Position numbers and translations under genes: made by a program. This document shows, piece after piece, positions 1 through 13,350 of a DNA stretch of 64,000 nt; the first letter of the stretch is position 1, and each line of letters opens with the position of its first letter. Below the pieces are notes generated by a model. That model saw only the letters and a list, made by a program, of their open reading frames with translations. It searched no databases and was not told the DNA's origin. Source of the stretch: Agelas oroides (lineage: Eukaryota > Porifera > Demospongiae > Agelasida > Agelasidae); contig OX422197.1 in assembly GCA_949130485.1 (NCBI GenBank), positions 4,470,205 to 4,534,204 on the forward strand, given 5' to 3'.

Positions 1-188
1 GTATTAATCCCTTGCAGCAAGCAATGTCCATCATCATACTTGTGTGCATTTATACACACATGCCATGACAACCTATTAAAATGTTGATGGTTACTAGCAC
101 TACTTACCAATGGTTAGCCTCCCTTGTGATGTTCCTGTCTGTCTCAAATATAGAGGAATGAATAACCTGTAGCTACATGTATGACAAC

Positions 189-922
189 GGTATCTTCCCA
201 CTTCGTCAATTCCCACTTTGTCAATTCCCACTTCGTCAATTCCCATTTGGTCAACTTCCCACTTTGTCAATTCCCACTTTGTCAATTCCCATTTGGTCAA
301 TGTTGACAAAGTGGGAATTGACGAAATGGGAATTGACAAAGTGGGAAGTTGACGAAGTGGGAAGATTTACCATTGTATATACTTATAACCACTGTTATAG
401 ACCAGTGAATTTTTTAGTGCATCAGTGAGCTTCATGATAAGCACAACTTCAATGAAAACATTCATGGGATGGCACAGGAAGTTCAATGCAGTCATCAGTC
501 GACCGCATCCCAACATCTACCAACTGGTAGATGTCATCAAAGGAGAACAAGCTCTAACTGATCTTGCAGCAGTCCAACTTGATGCTGGATCGCAGCCACC
601 CAGGCAAAGGAGAAAGTACATTGCTGTAGACCAGCGTTTGAAACTTCTTTGTATAATAACTTTTACCTGTACAGTAGAGATATAATTTATGTGTATTTCT
701 AGTTCATATGGACAGTATCACATTTTTCAATTATTAGATGGTAAATCTTCCCACTTCGTCAACTTCCCACTTTGTCAATTCCCATTTCGTCAATTCCCAC
801 TTTGTCAACATTGACCAAATGGGAATTGACAAAGTGGGAATTGACAAAGTGGGAAGTTGACCAAATGGGAATTGACGAAGTGGGAATTGACAAAGTGGGA
901 ATTGACGAAGTGGGAATAAACC
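189..922. mobile_element. MULE-type non-autonomous element with array-like terminal inverted repeats
   Basis: The element is bounded by an 8-bp direct repeat, ATGACAAC, at 181-188 and 923-930. Each end is a ~180-bp arm made of eleven 15-bp units of the form TTCCCAYTTNGTCAA: seven units pointing one way, then four pointing the other way (189-371 and 739-922). The right arm repeats the left arm in reverse complement, keeping the order of the unit variants (CTTCG, CTTTG, TTTGG, TTTCG). Between the arms is about 365 bp of non-repetitive DNA holding a transposase-derived reading frame. Target duplication length and the internal fragment both point to the Mutator-like superfamily. The boundaries and arms are seen directly; the superfamily is inferred. 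Confidence 0.75.
425..685 (+). pseudogene. MULE transposase C-terminal fragment (86 codons)
   Basis: This open frame lies in the centre of the 189-922 element. Its residues GWHRKFNAVISRPHPNIYQL, followed by a DVIKGEQALTDLA stretch and a basic PRQRRKY segment, resemble the C-terminal part of animal MULE transposases. In that family a conserved 'N-x-EGWHRRFN...HPN' segment precedes a Lys/Arg-rich tail. The catalytic DDE core is absent, so this can only be a remnant retained in a non-autonomous element. Family assignment is from memory of the motif. Confidence 0.5.
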
Positions 923-993
923 ATGACAACTACCTAATGTAGTAGGACGCTGTTGTGTGTTTACATGTAAAGTACCTGTGTTCTCTTGTTCAG

Positions 994-3900
994 ATTGCCT
1001 GCAGTGACCTGGAGGACTTTGCTAGTACCCACCAGAAGTTTGTGGTCTACCTGGAGACCCTCACACCATACCTCCAGCTTAGGTACAAGTACACTTGTTG
1101 CGTACCTGTGTGTGTCTGACTGTACAGTAGAAGTCCTGCAATAGTCTGTGTACATGTATAGCAGCCACCTGATAAAATGCACCGGGTGGCCTGAGCCCAA
1201 GTACAATGAAACTGTATACCGTGAACTCGGGAGCATAAGTACTGGTACTTTCATTTCAAAATTGTGTATTTTTGCAGTCCTGATCACGTAGGGTACTTAT
1301 AATCATGAGGTATCTTACTACAGGGCTAACTATACAGCAGTGCAAATGCAGCCGTAGCGATGCTGTGGTACTGACAAAGCTATCACTAGAGTAGACTGCT
1401 TGACTAGTCTGCACTTACGAACGGACCTACTGCCATCTACTGTCAATCTTCGGCATCGTTTGTTGACCAAAAATGGCCACGTGAACAACTGCGTCCAAAG
1501 CCCTACATGCAGCTCGTTGCACAATGTCGTCGGCATCGTGATTGTAGCCAGCTTCCTGATTGTAGCCAGCGTCCGTGAAGTATTATCTCGCCATTGTTGT
1601 CCGAGCTCCAGTATTGCTGCTGCTACTAGCTCCTGGGACAGCTAAAGTTTAGCGACTGCTATCTACGTTTCGTCTTCGATGAAACTCCGCCACAGGGCCG
1701 GTTATGGGCTGATGGTACTGCTATTCAGGAAATTGATAGCTGATAGATACTTATATTCATAGGGTGCTTGTAATTGATGGGTACTTATACTCCTTAGTTG
1801 ATGGTAATATAGCGATTATGATTGTCAGCTACGCTGTTAACACAAAGTATGAGACGGAGGCATTCTGTATGGATGCAATTGCTACACAAGTTTGTAGTTG
1901 TGCCCCTGATTGTATTGCAGCCACCTTCCTAATGACCAATCTGGTTTGTAGATGACTATTGAGACAATCCTAAGTGAACCCCACACTAGCGTGAGTGCAT
2001 GGTGCAGCGAGTGTGCATGTTTGTATGCTTGCTTGCGTGTGGCCACTTATTGTAAATTCAAATAAGTGCATTCAAATATGATACGAAGGTTGAACGTTCG
2101 ATTGATATCAAATGTCCATGTCCATGGCCACATGATTTGAGTGTGAAGCTTAGCCAATGCCTGACAGCTGCTGTGGCTGACAAACCTTGTTGCTAATGCT
2201 GCATGCACCATAGTCTGTGTGCCATGACAAAACATGAAACCAGTGGCGTACTATACTTACTCAGGCTCACCCCACAATTGTCAAGCATTTCCCTAGTACT
2301 TTGTATAAGCTTGCCATGTCTGTCTTGTGGTTAATTATTGCTAACTGTCTCAGGTATGGTGTTGTATAACCCATTACTTAGGCAGTGCATAAAAGTGATT
2401 AATGTATCTCTCTTCTACAGTGGTGTTGCGTAGGTAATGGGTTGTATAATTATAACAATTATACACCTCCCTGGCTGGTGGTCATGCCTTTGCTAGACCT
2501 ATTCTTTTATGGAGGTGTAGTTCATTGATTGTTCATGCACATTAATGTCACACCAATGTGTACAACTACCACCCCAGGGACTATTACAAATAGTTTGTAG
2601 TAATGCAGAACTATGCAAAAACCATTGAATTAGGCAATAGTCAATTTCTCACACTGACTCCCATACCACACTTATATATAGCCTACAGGAGGAGTGTTTG
2701 GAGTCTGTATGTGGTCCTCAGCTGTCAGAAAGGAACCTTCAGCTCAGCCAGGCTCTCCCCTGCCTCTCAGGAGCATTCTCTTCCCTCAACAGTTATCTCT
2801 CCCTCATCATAGGAGGTAGGCATGATTCTCTACTTCATTGTGCACTGCTTTTTTGAAACAAAAATACCTGAACCATTGTTCCCAGACTACCCCTCTCTGC
2901 TAACACAGAGAGTGGACCTAACATCGTCTATCTAATGAATGATCTCTCAGAAGTTATTGTAGAACATGTGTTCTTCCTGAAGGACTCACAAAGAAGCATG
3001 TACATAGAACTGGGTAATGTTTGGAGGTGCTGGTTTGAGAATGTGCTTGAGAGTGTCCCAATTGGCTTTGCTGGTCTCTCCTCAGTGAAGAGAGTTTGTT
3101 TGGTACGAGGCTGCATGCGCATCATTGTGTGAAGAGTCTGGATGGAATGTGGAAGGATTTGAAGCAAACATGAAAAATGTATGGTCTGATATTCGGTTTA
3201 AACTCACCAATCATATCAAATGGAACAGTGCATACTGTTGCCACCAATTGAATTGAGGGCTGGTGGTTGTCTGGTTGTTGTAGCTCAGTCGCAGAGCACT
3301 GGCTGCACAAGCCAGGTGTCATGGGTTCGATTCCCGGTGACTGCTGGCCTTTTCACTTTCCTCTATTTGCCTCAAAACATCTAAACTCTCTTTTTTCCAA
3401 CATGAGGCACGAGTTCTAAGTATTCAAAGGTTATTGGATGCGTGGTTAAAGTCAAGAATCTGCACAGAACAGCTTGAAGCAAAGAATGGCTGGAAGTACT
3501 TTTCGGTCAAGTTTCAATCACTTAGCCTTGTTCCCTGGTGCCTTTCCAGCTTTCCATCGCTTGCAGTATGTAAAGCTGGAGAGTGTTTGGTTAAGCTTTC
3601 TCACACAAGTGACGTCAAGGGCCACCAGAAAGATGGTAATGGGCAGACTTGGCTCAGCAAGAAGAGTGAAAGTACCAGGCAACTTACTGCACGCGTCTAG
3701 CTAGTGAGGGGAAACTGTCACCCAAGTGTTGAATGTGTAGTTGGTTAAGTAGACTTACCAGACCCTCTCCCGCATTTCCATTCTGCAAGCGACAGAAAGC
3801 TGGGCATGGAGATACAGTACATTGAAGAGATTCATAAGCTAAAAGTGACCTTTAAAGACATTGTATGATGTTCTACATACGTAGGTCCCTCAGGTAGTGT

Positions 3901-6900
3901 CTATCCTGGCAACATGGTCATATGTCTGGGGAATTTACAGCTGAGCTTGAGAGACATCCAGGAGTCTTTGACAGGTATGTAGATGTATATATGTTGTGAA
4001 CCGATTGCAAACTTGACCAGTTTGTAAACGGGCCACCGGTTTATAAACCGGTCATCCCGTTTTTAAACTGGTTGGCCCGCTTTCAATATACAAAGCGAAG
4101 TGGTCCCGTTTAGAAACCGGGCCGAACGGTTTGAAAGCTGGCCGAACGGCTTGGAAGCGCGCTGAATGGTTTACAAGCAGCCCGAACGGCATGAAAGCTG
4201 TACAAGCTTGCCGAACAAACAGCCCGTGGCCTGAACGGCATGAAAGCTAGCCAACGATGTACAGAAGCATACAAGCAAGGTAGTCTTGCAAGCTGGAGAC
4301 CCAACCAGCACCAGCGCGGATCGCTTCAGTCAGTATCCGATCTGCGCTGGCGTTGGTTGGGTCGTGCTTGCGAGACTAACGTACAAGTAAAGCTTAAGAC
4401 TAACATGAAGAAGAACTAACTAGCCTCGCTGCCAGATTGTGTTTCGCAGCTTCTTTCCAGTAGCTTTTATGGGGACACGTGAAAGACCATTGACCACACG
4501 CATGAGGTGGTAAACCGTCCAGCGCATGCGTGGGCCCGTTTTTTGACCGCGCACGCCAGCTTATTGACCCGCTTTTTGACTTCGTGTAAACCCGACCGGT
4601 TTTAAATCCGGCCGACCAGCTTATAATCCGGTCGAACGGTTTAAAAACCGGTCAAAGGTTTGAAATCCGGCTGTAACATATATACTACTGTAACACTGTC
4701 AGTCCAGTCCCACCTCCAGCTCCTTGAGTGCATGCATGTAGTACTACACAAACTGAAAGTAGGAACAGCCTGGGAATAAAATGTAACTTGTGATTTGATG
4801 ATGTAGCAGTAAGAAAAGAGCTCTCCTGATTCATGGAGGAAGAATGTGTTGTATTATGTTGCATCTCCATCACTTGTCTAATTTTCGAGATTGATATTAT
4901 GTTGAGAACTGATTGCAAACTTGACCAGCTTGTAAACGGGCCACCGGTTTATAAACCGGTTATCCAATTTTTAAACAGGTTGGCCCACTTTAGATTATAC
5001 AAAGCAAAGTGGTCCCATTTAGAGAAACCAGGCAAAATGTTTTGAAAGCTGGCTGAATGGTTTACAAGCAGCCCGAAAGCTGTACAAGCTTGCCGGATGG
5101 CTAGAAAGCTGGCTGAATAAACAACCCATGGCCCGAACGGCATGAAAGCTGCCCAAACGATTTACAGAAGCATACAAGCAAGGTAGTCTTCTCACAAGCC
5201 AGACCCAACCAACCCCAGCGCAGATCGCTTTGATACTGAAAGCGATCCGCGCTGGCATTGGTTGTGTCTGGGTTGCGAGACTAACGAATAAAAACTAACT
5301 TGCAAAAAAAAAAAAGGACTAGCCTCGTTCCCAGATTGTGCTTCACTGCTTCTTTCCACCAGCTTTTATTGGCACACATGAGGAACCATTGATCCCGAGG
5401 TGCTAAGCCATCCAGTGCATGCACGTGCCCTCTTTTTGACCGTGCAAACTGGCTTATTTTAAATCCGGCCAGTCAGCTTATAATCTGGTTGAACGGTTTA
5501 CAAACCTGTTAAACTATGGCACAATGTGTTTTCATGGAAACAAGCTATGATAAGGGAGGTGGGGCTAGTTACTTCTTACCTAGAGCTAACCATGGCTTGT
5601 CAGCCATGGAGTTGTGCATGGTAGATGTGTCCAGTGAGAGGTCTAGTATGGCAGATGCAAACTGGATAGGGTACCACACAAGTACATTTTGATCATTGAA
5701 ATCATTGTTTCCACATTAGATGTGTCTAGCCACTTCTCATCCAAAATTGCTCAGGAGTATCAGCTTCCTACAGCTTCACAGGTGAGCAGGCAATTAACAT
5801 TCATGGTCATCATGTGAAGGCCAGAGCGAACATTGGCTCTGACAGCCTAGTTTAAGATTACATTAAAATTCAAGTATGTATAGCATTTGCCATTGACAAT
5901 CTGAAAAACTGTTTATTAGTGTGAACTGCGGTACAGCTGTACTTGTTGTCAAATTTGCCTACTTATGCCCAGTAGAACATTTTTGCATCGAATGTGTTTT
6001 GCCTGCTGGCCACAACATCTATACAGGATGGTACATGTATTCAGTGAAGGATAACAAAACAACTCTAGTGAGATGCCTTTCCACTGCCCTTCCATTGCAC
6101 ACACATTCTCTGCATCTCAGAAACTGAACACCACAAATGAGTGTATTGTATCATCTTTGACAGGCCTGCATACCACAGTGGAACAGGTATGTGTGCAGCC
6201 TCCCCTGCAAACCTTTATGTGTACAGACTTCCCCTTTGGGAATGTATGTTTACTCTACTAGGGGAATGCAGTGCATTGTGGGGCGAGCGTGAATGAGTTA
6301 CATGATGCATTAGAGTTTCATAGCACTACATTTACCCACTTGCATACACTAAGTCTCACATAACAATAGGCTCGTTCCCAGGTCTTCTCCACCTCCAGCT
6401 GTAGCCTGTAACAGTAGAGGCGGGAAATGCCCAGGGGTGAGGCTAGGGTATCAAATGTATGCCGGTGTTCATGGAGCAATATAGCTTGGGTATAGCTATG
6501 TGCTCATCTGGGTAGCTATGTGGTTGGGTTCATTGTACACACTCTGTGTCGTTACAGTGGGGTAGTAGCTACAGCTGTAGGCAACAAATTTAGTCTCCAA
6601 GCAATTGGCCTGAAGAGTTGCAAGTCAAGGGTGAGGGTTCAACAGCTTAGTACGAACAAGTATATTCCATTGGTTTCCTGTGACTCCACATTTCGGCACT
6701 GTCTCCTCAAGTGCATGTCTATATAGTGGATATTTGCTGAGCCCATAGAGCTGTGGAATCAGGATTCTCTCAGCTATGGAGTATGGAGCCAGGTCTTTTT
6801 TGATGTAGTCTATATTGTCAGCTCATTTCCTGAGCACAATTACTGGAGTTGTGGTATGGAAGTTTCACAAGCTCTTCTCTAGCTGTTGCTCATATTTGAT

Positions 6901-9900
6901 CGAGTCACGCAGGCCTCCGTGATTCGAATTCTCACAAGCAAGTGATCGCTCTGTACACTGAGCACTCCCCGCTGGTGGCAGAGTCACGAAGCACCGTCCG
7001 TCAATAATCAGTCTCGGTCTCGCTAGTAGTGCCTCCCTTTCTTCGCCGTTTTCAAATCCCTGTTGCGTTGATTCCCACTGTTCAGCCTTTCTAGTCTTGT
7101 CTCTTGAGCAAGCAGTAATACATGAACCCAATATGCAATGCGGAAATATTGCATCGCGCACAAATAGGGCAGAATGCATATACGGAATACGCACGTACCA
7201 TATATATATATATATAAATATATAGACAATTTTCCGTTTTCACCACAAGTGTGGGGCTCGCTGCGCTCGCCCCAATTAATGTTACTGTTCTGAATTGTAG
7301 CCTCATTATCAGGCTCTTCTACCTGTGCTTACAAACTCAGGAGAAAGCATATTTTTGGGCATAGTACATTAATTAACTAGATGAATGCAGGGCATTGTGG
7401 GGCGAGCCTGAGCAAGCAGTATGCCAAGGACAATTGCGCATGCTTAGTTCGTATACACGCATGCCCTCTTGTCGAGGTGTCGAAGTTGGCGTGGCGTTTT
7501 CTGAAGGGTCGCGTAAGGTGCCCGCAACCTCATTACATCATCATCAATTTTGTACTAAATGGGACGGAACATCCTCTGCCAACGTTGCATGCGCCGTGCC
7601 ACGCCCTCTGCATACTTAGACCTTGCACCTGGAAATTGGATATTAATTTTGATGATATAGCATCTGCGCACATGCTGAAGGACTACTCAAGTGTTTAGGT
7701 TCGTTCCCAGGCTTACGTTTGGGAATGAGACCAAGGATTGGTTATGTAATTCGGAACTGGTTTGTTTCGTGTGTACAAACTTTTAACAGGGTACATGGAG
7801 ATGGCAATATCCACATGTAAAGTGTGATAGAATAATAACCAGTGTGGGGTGGAAGCAAGGGTTTACTCAAATCTGGAGCTTTCTTGTTACATGGTGTTCT
7901 TTAAGTATCGTCTCTCTTGGACAATGAAAGGACATGTATGAATGGACCTCTCTCTGATTCAGAGTCTCATGGGTCAGTCTCATCTGTTGTGTGAGGCTCG
8001 CTTCATCGAGACGGGTCTCTCTCTGATCCGGAGTCTCATGGGTCAGTCTCATCTGTTGTGCAATGCTCATTTGCTCGAGACAGGCCTCTCTCTGATCTGG
8101 AGTCTCATGGGTCAGTCTCATCTGTTGTGCAATGCTCATTTGCTCAAGACGGGCCTCTCTCTGATCCGGATTCTCATGGGTCAGTCTCACCTGTTGCTGA
8201 ATGCTCATTTGCTCGGGACGGGCCTCTCTCTGATCCAGAGTCTCATGGGTCAGTCTCATCTGTTGTGCAAGGCTCATTTGCTAGAGACAACTCATTCTCT
8301 AGTCTGGAGTCTCTGACGCTAATTGCCCTCTCCTGTAACCCAAAATTCTCTCCCGCTGGGCAGCAGACCACAAAGCACGATGGACTCTATCCCTTACTCT
8401 CCGTCTCACTAACCGTGCTTCCCTTTGTTGAGCGCTTTCAGCAGCGCGACGATCCCGGTCGCGTTGGTTTCTACGCCTTAGCCTTTCTCTCCTTCTTCGG
8501 ATTCTATAAGTCAGTCGTACATACAACTTCTTTCTGGCTTTCAAACGTAGCTAGCTTAGCTAGCTATATCTTTCGACATGTATAACGTGGAAATATTGTA
8601 TCACGCACAAATAGGGCAGAATGCATATACGGAATACGCACGTACCATATATATAAACATATAAACATATAGACAATTTTCCGTTTTCACCACAAGTGTG
8701 GGGCTTGCTCAGGCTCGCCCCAATGATGTAATTTACGCATGCGCAGATGTTTAGGATGCACGTTTTTTTGATGGAGGAGTTTAAGGACGCTGTTGAGTGC
8801 AAAGTATCGGAATCGAGGGTGTCTGGCAAATCGGCCGTCTTGGTATACCAGCAGGTGCTTGAAGTAGTTCCCTACAGTAACAGCAAGTGGGCGTGGAGCC
8901 ACAAAGTCAGCAGCACCAGTTGGAAACAATGTGGGGAAGGCACATGAGATGTAGCCCTCAGTGCTGAATTCATTGATGGGTGTTAAGCCACTGGGAGGCC
9001 ATGACACTGTGGGAGGAGACACTGGCTGCTGGTGAGATTGTCGCTCTTGCACAGACTGTCTGACTGTCTCCTCTTCAATCAACCGCTGAGTAGTGTTGGG
9101 CACAAACGATCCTGAGAGATGGGCATCATAGGGGTCCACATCTTCGACAGATGGTGCTTCACTGTCATCAGCAACAGAGTCGAGTGTCACAGACCTCAGG
9201 CCAGTCAAATTTCCATCCTCTGGTAGTAGAGCAAGGGCATCACTATTGATCTGAACACTGTGATAATACTGGTTGTTGGCGAGTAACCACTGAAGTGCAG
9301 CAAGCACTACAGACCTTCTGACACGAAAGTCATGATGGGAGTCAGCAGCTCCTTGCTTCCTCACAACAATGATGTCAAGTTCAGTGGGCAATCGTGGCAG
9401 AGAATTGACGAAGGAGGCCACGTCTTGTGGCAGGTTGATGACGTGTCCACTGTATGCGTACTGTCCATGAGGTAGTCGGTACAGTGACATGATTGGTAGC
9501 ACACCAGAAATCAACATTTCTTCCACTTGTGTTAATCCCTGTAAGAAGGAACACATATCGGTTACATAGGATGACATAACAGTAATATTATTACCAACCT
9601 GCAGTTCAGATGGTAAGAAGGAACACATATCAGTTACATAGGATGACATAACAGTAATATTTATTACCAACCTGCAGTTCAGATGGTAAGAAGGAACACA
9701 TCAGTTACATAGGATAACATAACAGTTATTACCAACCTGCAGTTCAGATGGTATAGGGCCAGGATCCATGTTGTTGGCAGAGGAGAATAACTTCGGTATA
9801 TGCTTGTCCCGGCTACAGCGCAGACACTCAGCAGACCCCAAGTGAAGCTGAAGACCAGGAAAACTCTCCAAACAGGTGGTACATGTTGACAGATCTAGCG

Positions 9901-12900
9901 TAGCGAAGTGTGCATGAAACTTATGCATCTTAGCTCGAATGGAATGCTGTTCAAACAGTGGGAGCTGTGACTGCACAAGCTGTTGATCTCTGTGTCTCTG
10001 TCTGTCACACTGTAACCTGACCTCTCTCTCTCAGCAGTCTCAGCTGCCAATCTCTCATGCTGGTAAGTACTCATATGCTGCAGCCTGGCCTCTCTTTCCT
10101 CGGGAGTCTCAGCTGCCAATCTCTCATGCTGGTAAGTACTCATATGCTGCAGCCTGGCCTCTCTTTCCTCGGGAGTCTCAGCTGCCAGCCTGTCCCTCAT
10201 ATACTGCAGCCTGGCCTCTCTTTCGTCGGGAGTCTCAGCTGCCAGCCTGTCCCTTCTCAGCTGCAGCCTGGCCTCTCTCTCCTCGGCAGTCTCAGCATCC
10301 AGTCTGTACCTTCTTTGCTGCAGTCGTGACTCCCTATCTTCGGTAGCTTGTGAAGCCCGCCTAGCCCTGTCCCTCATTCTCCGTTTTCTCAACCTTTCTT
10401 CCCTTTGCTCCGCTGTCTCGGAAGCACGGCGGGCCCTCTCTCGTTCTCTCCGACTCCGCAACCTTTTCTCTCTCTTCTCTACTGATTCTGGGTTAGTATC
10501 CATACTCGCGAACAACCAAAAATCCACTTGGAAGGCGTGCAAATAAGTTCAACTATAGGTGCAATCATTGTCTATGGTGCAATACAAATCATGTTAAATT
10601 AGAGTGGAATTAGAATTTACGGAAAGACATACGTACGTCCATAATATATATATACAGAGAAAATCTCAATACGACTCACCAATGTGGGGCTCACTCAGGC
10701 TCGCCCCAATTAACCTTTAACCACTGCTGAGTTTTTAATGATTTCAGATTGATGATGTCACTAAGTGTGATATGCTGGGAGCTAGCCATGGATTCAAAAG
10801 CACATGGCAGCTGTTATGCTCAAAGCCGTTGGTTGGCGTTTCCCTCATCCTTTGCATGAATGAGCTTAGAGAATACTCTTCTCACCTTGTAGCAGCTCTG
10901 GTTCTTGTACTGAAGTAGTTTTAGTCTGGATGGGACTTCACGAGCCACGAGCCCTAACCAATGTAGCTAGTTACTCAGCGGGTGTGGTTAGAGTTTTAAA
11001 TCTCCACAGAATGGGTGAAAGTACCTTTGGGCCACGTTTAAGGGCTAAGTCCCAGCAGAATTCAAAGTACAGTTGTTAAAGGAACCCACAGCTAAAAGTG
11101 ATTCTTCTACCAGCCGTCATACTTAGTATTTGATATGTACAGTAGCCACCCTTCACCAGCTACATGTACGTGTGGTTAGGCAACCTTTCATTCATCTTAC
11201 AATTCTAAATGTGAGGTTGCCATATGCGGATTTCCTTGTGCCATTGTGAGAAACATGACCAGACCCACCCCCTAAGTTCCCTTTTGCTCTACTGCATAGA
11301 AGTAGGAGTCCTCCATTGTAGGGCAATCACATAAAGTGTAAATGGATGTACTGTGTGTTAATTCTCTGTATCTCTTTCAATTCAAGCTCTGCAGCTTCAT
11401 TGAGATCAACAGTGAAGTGTTTGGTGCTGCTCTGGAGCAGAACTTGCTTGCTGCTGAGAACAAGGTATGCTTGCATGACTTTTAATGCAAATTCTGCAGA
11501 TATACAATGTTCAGCTGTAACTACCGTAAGCTCCCGATAATATGCCACCCCCCCTTATTGCACACTACTTTGAGGCAAAAGTGGGAAGAAGGCGTTTGCT
11601 CGAATGTTCACTTAGTCTCATGCATATGTCCCCCCCCCCCCCCCCTCCTTCCCCAGTTCCTTGTGATGTTTTGCGTGAGGTCGACAATTATAATGACTAT
11701 GACAAAGAATGGTAGCTTCACTGAACGTGTACTGCAGAAAATTGTCGGCGCTTGTGTTGATACTAAGCCAAAAGACATCAAAGCGAACTTGCATCATCAG
11801 TTGTAGTCTCCCCGTTCTATGCAAGACTACATCAATGGTGACACATACTACAAGCAACGAAAACCTTGGCGATACAGTGAACAAGGCCATAGTGCTTTTG
11901 TGTGCATGTGTTTATGAACACTATCAACAGCGGAGCTAACCTAAAGGCTCACTAAGGGCTCACTAAAAGGATGCCCAGAAGATGCTTGCTAGGGGCCGTT
12001 TACATGAGGGACAAATACCTATGCAAAAAATTGGGGGGTTAAAGACGGGGGAGGGTGTCTGCTTGAAAGGTGTGTATTTTTGGGAGCTTATGGTGATAAC
12101 TTATTTTTTATAATTTACACTGCTCAAGCATACCAACGTTTGCTCTGTGTGAAAATACACTGCATTTACCCTGTGCACCAAGTCCTGCCATCTTCCGTAT
12201 TCTGACTACGCTTCTGCCAGTCCAGTTACTTCACCATGCTGATGTATTGTGTATACACATATTTCTCCCTGCAGTCTTCAGTCTCGTCAGTTGTTCAGAG
12301 GCTGAGGCAGAGAGCATCAGGCTACATCCGAAGGCTGCAAAAGGTATGCTATGTACAGTCTAACATAGAGTGGAAGTGAACAGTGTGAAAATGTATGCTG
12401 GGGTGCGTTTGAGGAGTTAGGTGTGTGCAGTAGCCATGTAATGGTTATGTCTCTTGTTTCCCAGGAATGCCCAGAGTCGGTGCCCTACACCCTAGCAATA
12501 TACAATGCCAAGTGTCTGTCGAGTTCATCAGAGAGTAGAGATACTCTCATGAAACAGGTTAGTGTAAATATGGTGATCAAACTGACTGGACCAGTATTGT
12601 TTTGTCTGAATTTCTGTACCTTTAGATGTTAGACAATGTATACTAGACAGGAAGCTTTTCATACGCTATACATATATTATGCCTAGCCACACAAAACTAT
12701 ACAAGTCTGTAGATTGATGAGACCTATAGGGCACTGGTAAATTTAGCAAAAGGGTGTCCAAGTTCTTGGTGTGGCAATAATTTAGATCACAGGTTATTCT
12801 TGACAGCTGTTCCATTATTAAAGTTATCACGAGATCTCACTCTGAGATCAAAATGTTATGCAGCAAGCCCAGGGTTAGCCAGTGGTCTAATTTATATAAA

Positions 12901-13313
12901 TGCCATATAGCCGGAAATATTGGCGGTCTTTAAATTTGGCGGTTTGGCCCCAAAACAAGCGTAAGAAAGTATTGGCGGAATTTAAATTTGGCGGTGACGC
13001 CCTGCAGCGTATTACGTCATCATAAACATTGTACATGCGTTTATCAGGGAGCATTGCTGTCCTCTTGCTTGAGGTACTTGAACTAAGCCGTGAGTTTGCA
13101 GATTTACAAGAAATATAACTGGCAGCGTGCTAGCGTCAAGGTAGCTTATATGCACAGCTCGCGTAAAGGGGCGCTGGGTGGGGCCAAGAGCGCTACTGCA
13201 TGCATTACATCATTACGCGTTGCGGGCGAAAATAATACTGGCGGATTTTAATTTGGCGGTTTCAACCCCAAATGCCAAACCACCAAATTTAATTACCCGT
13301 CAAATTTTCTGGC

Positions 13314-13350
<37 letters not shown>

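Larger units (their letters stand above)
8723..10708 (-). mobile_element. Helitron2-like element A, truncated at its 3' side
   Basis: On the - strand it begins TGGGGCGAGCCTGAGTGAGC at 10708 after an AAT flank. It contains coding exons of a Helitron protein and runs directly into the 5' end of element B at 8722, so its own 3' end with hairpin and CTAG is absent. The helicase and Rep domains expected further along are missing. Confidence 0.65.

Noticed and set aside
189-922. CRISPR or satellite array
   Set aside because: Mirrored arms, 8-bp flanking duplication and an internal transposase fragment point to a transposon.
3274-3344. A functional tRNA gene
   Set aside because: Acceptor and T stems mismatch and the base before the anticodon is G; a SINE head or decayed tRNA fits better.
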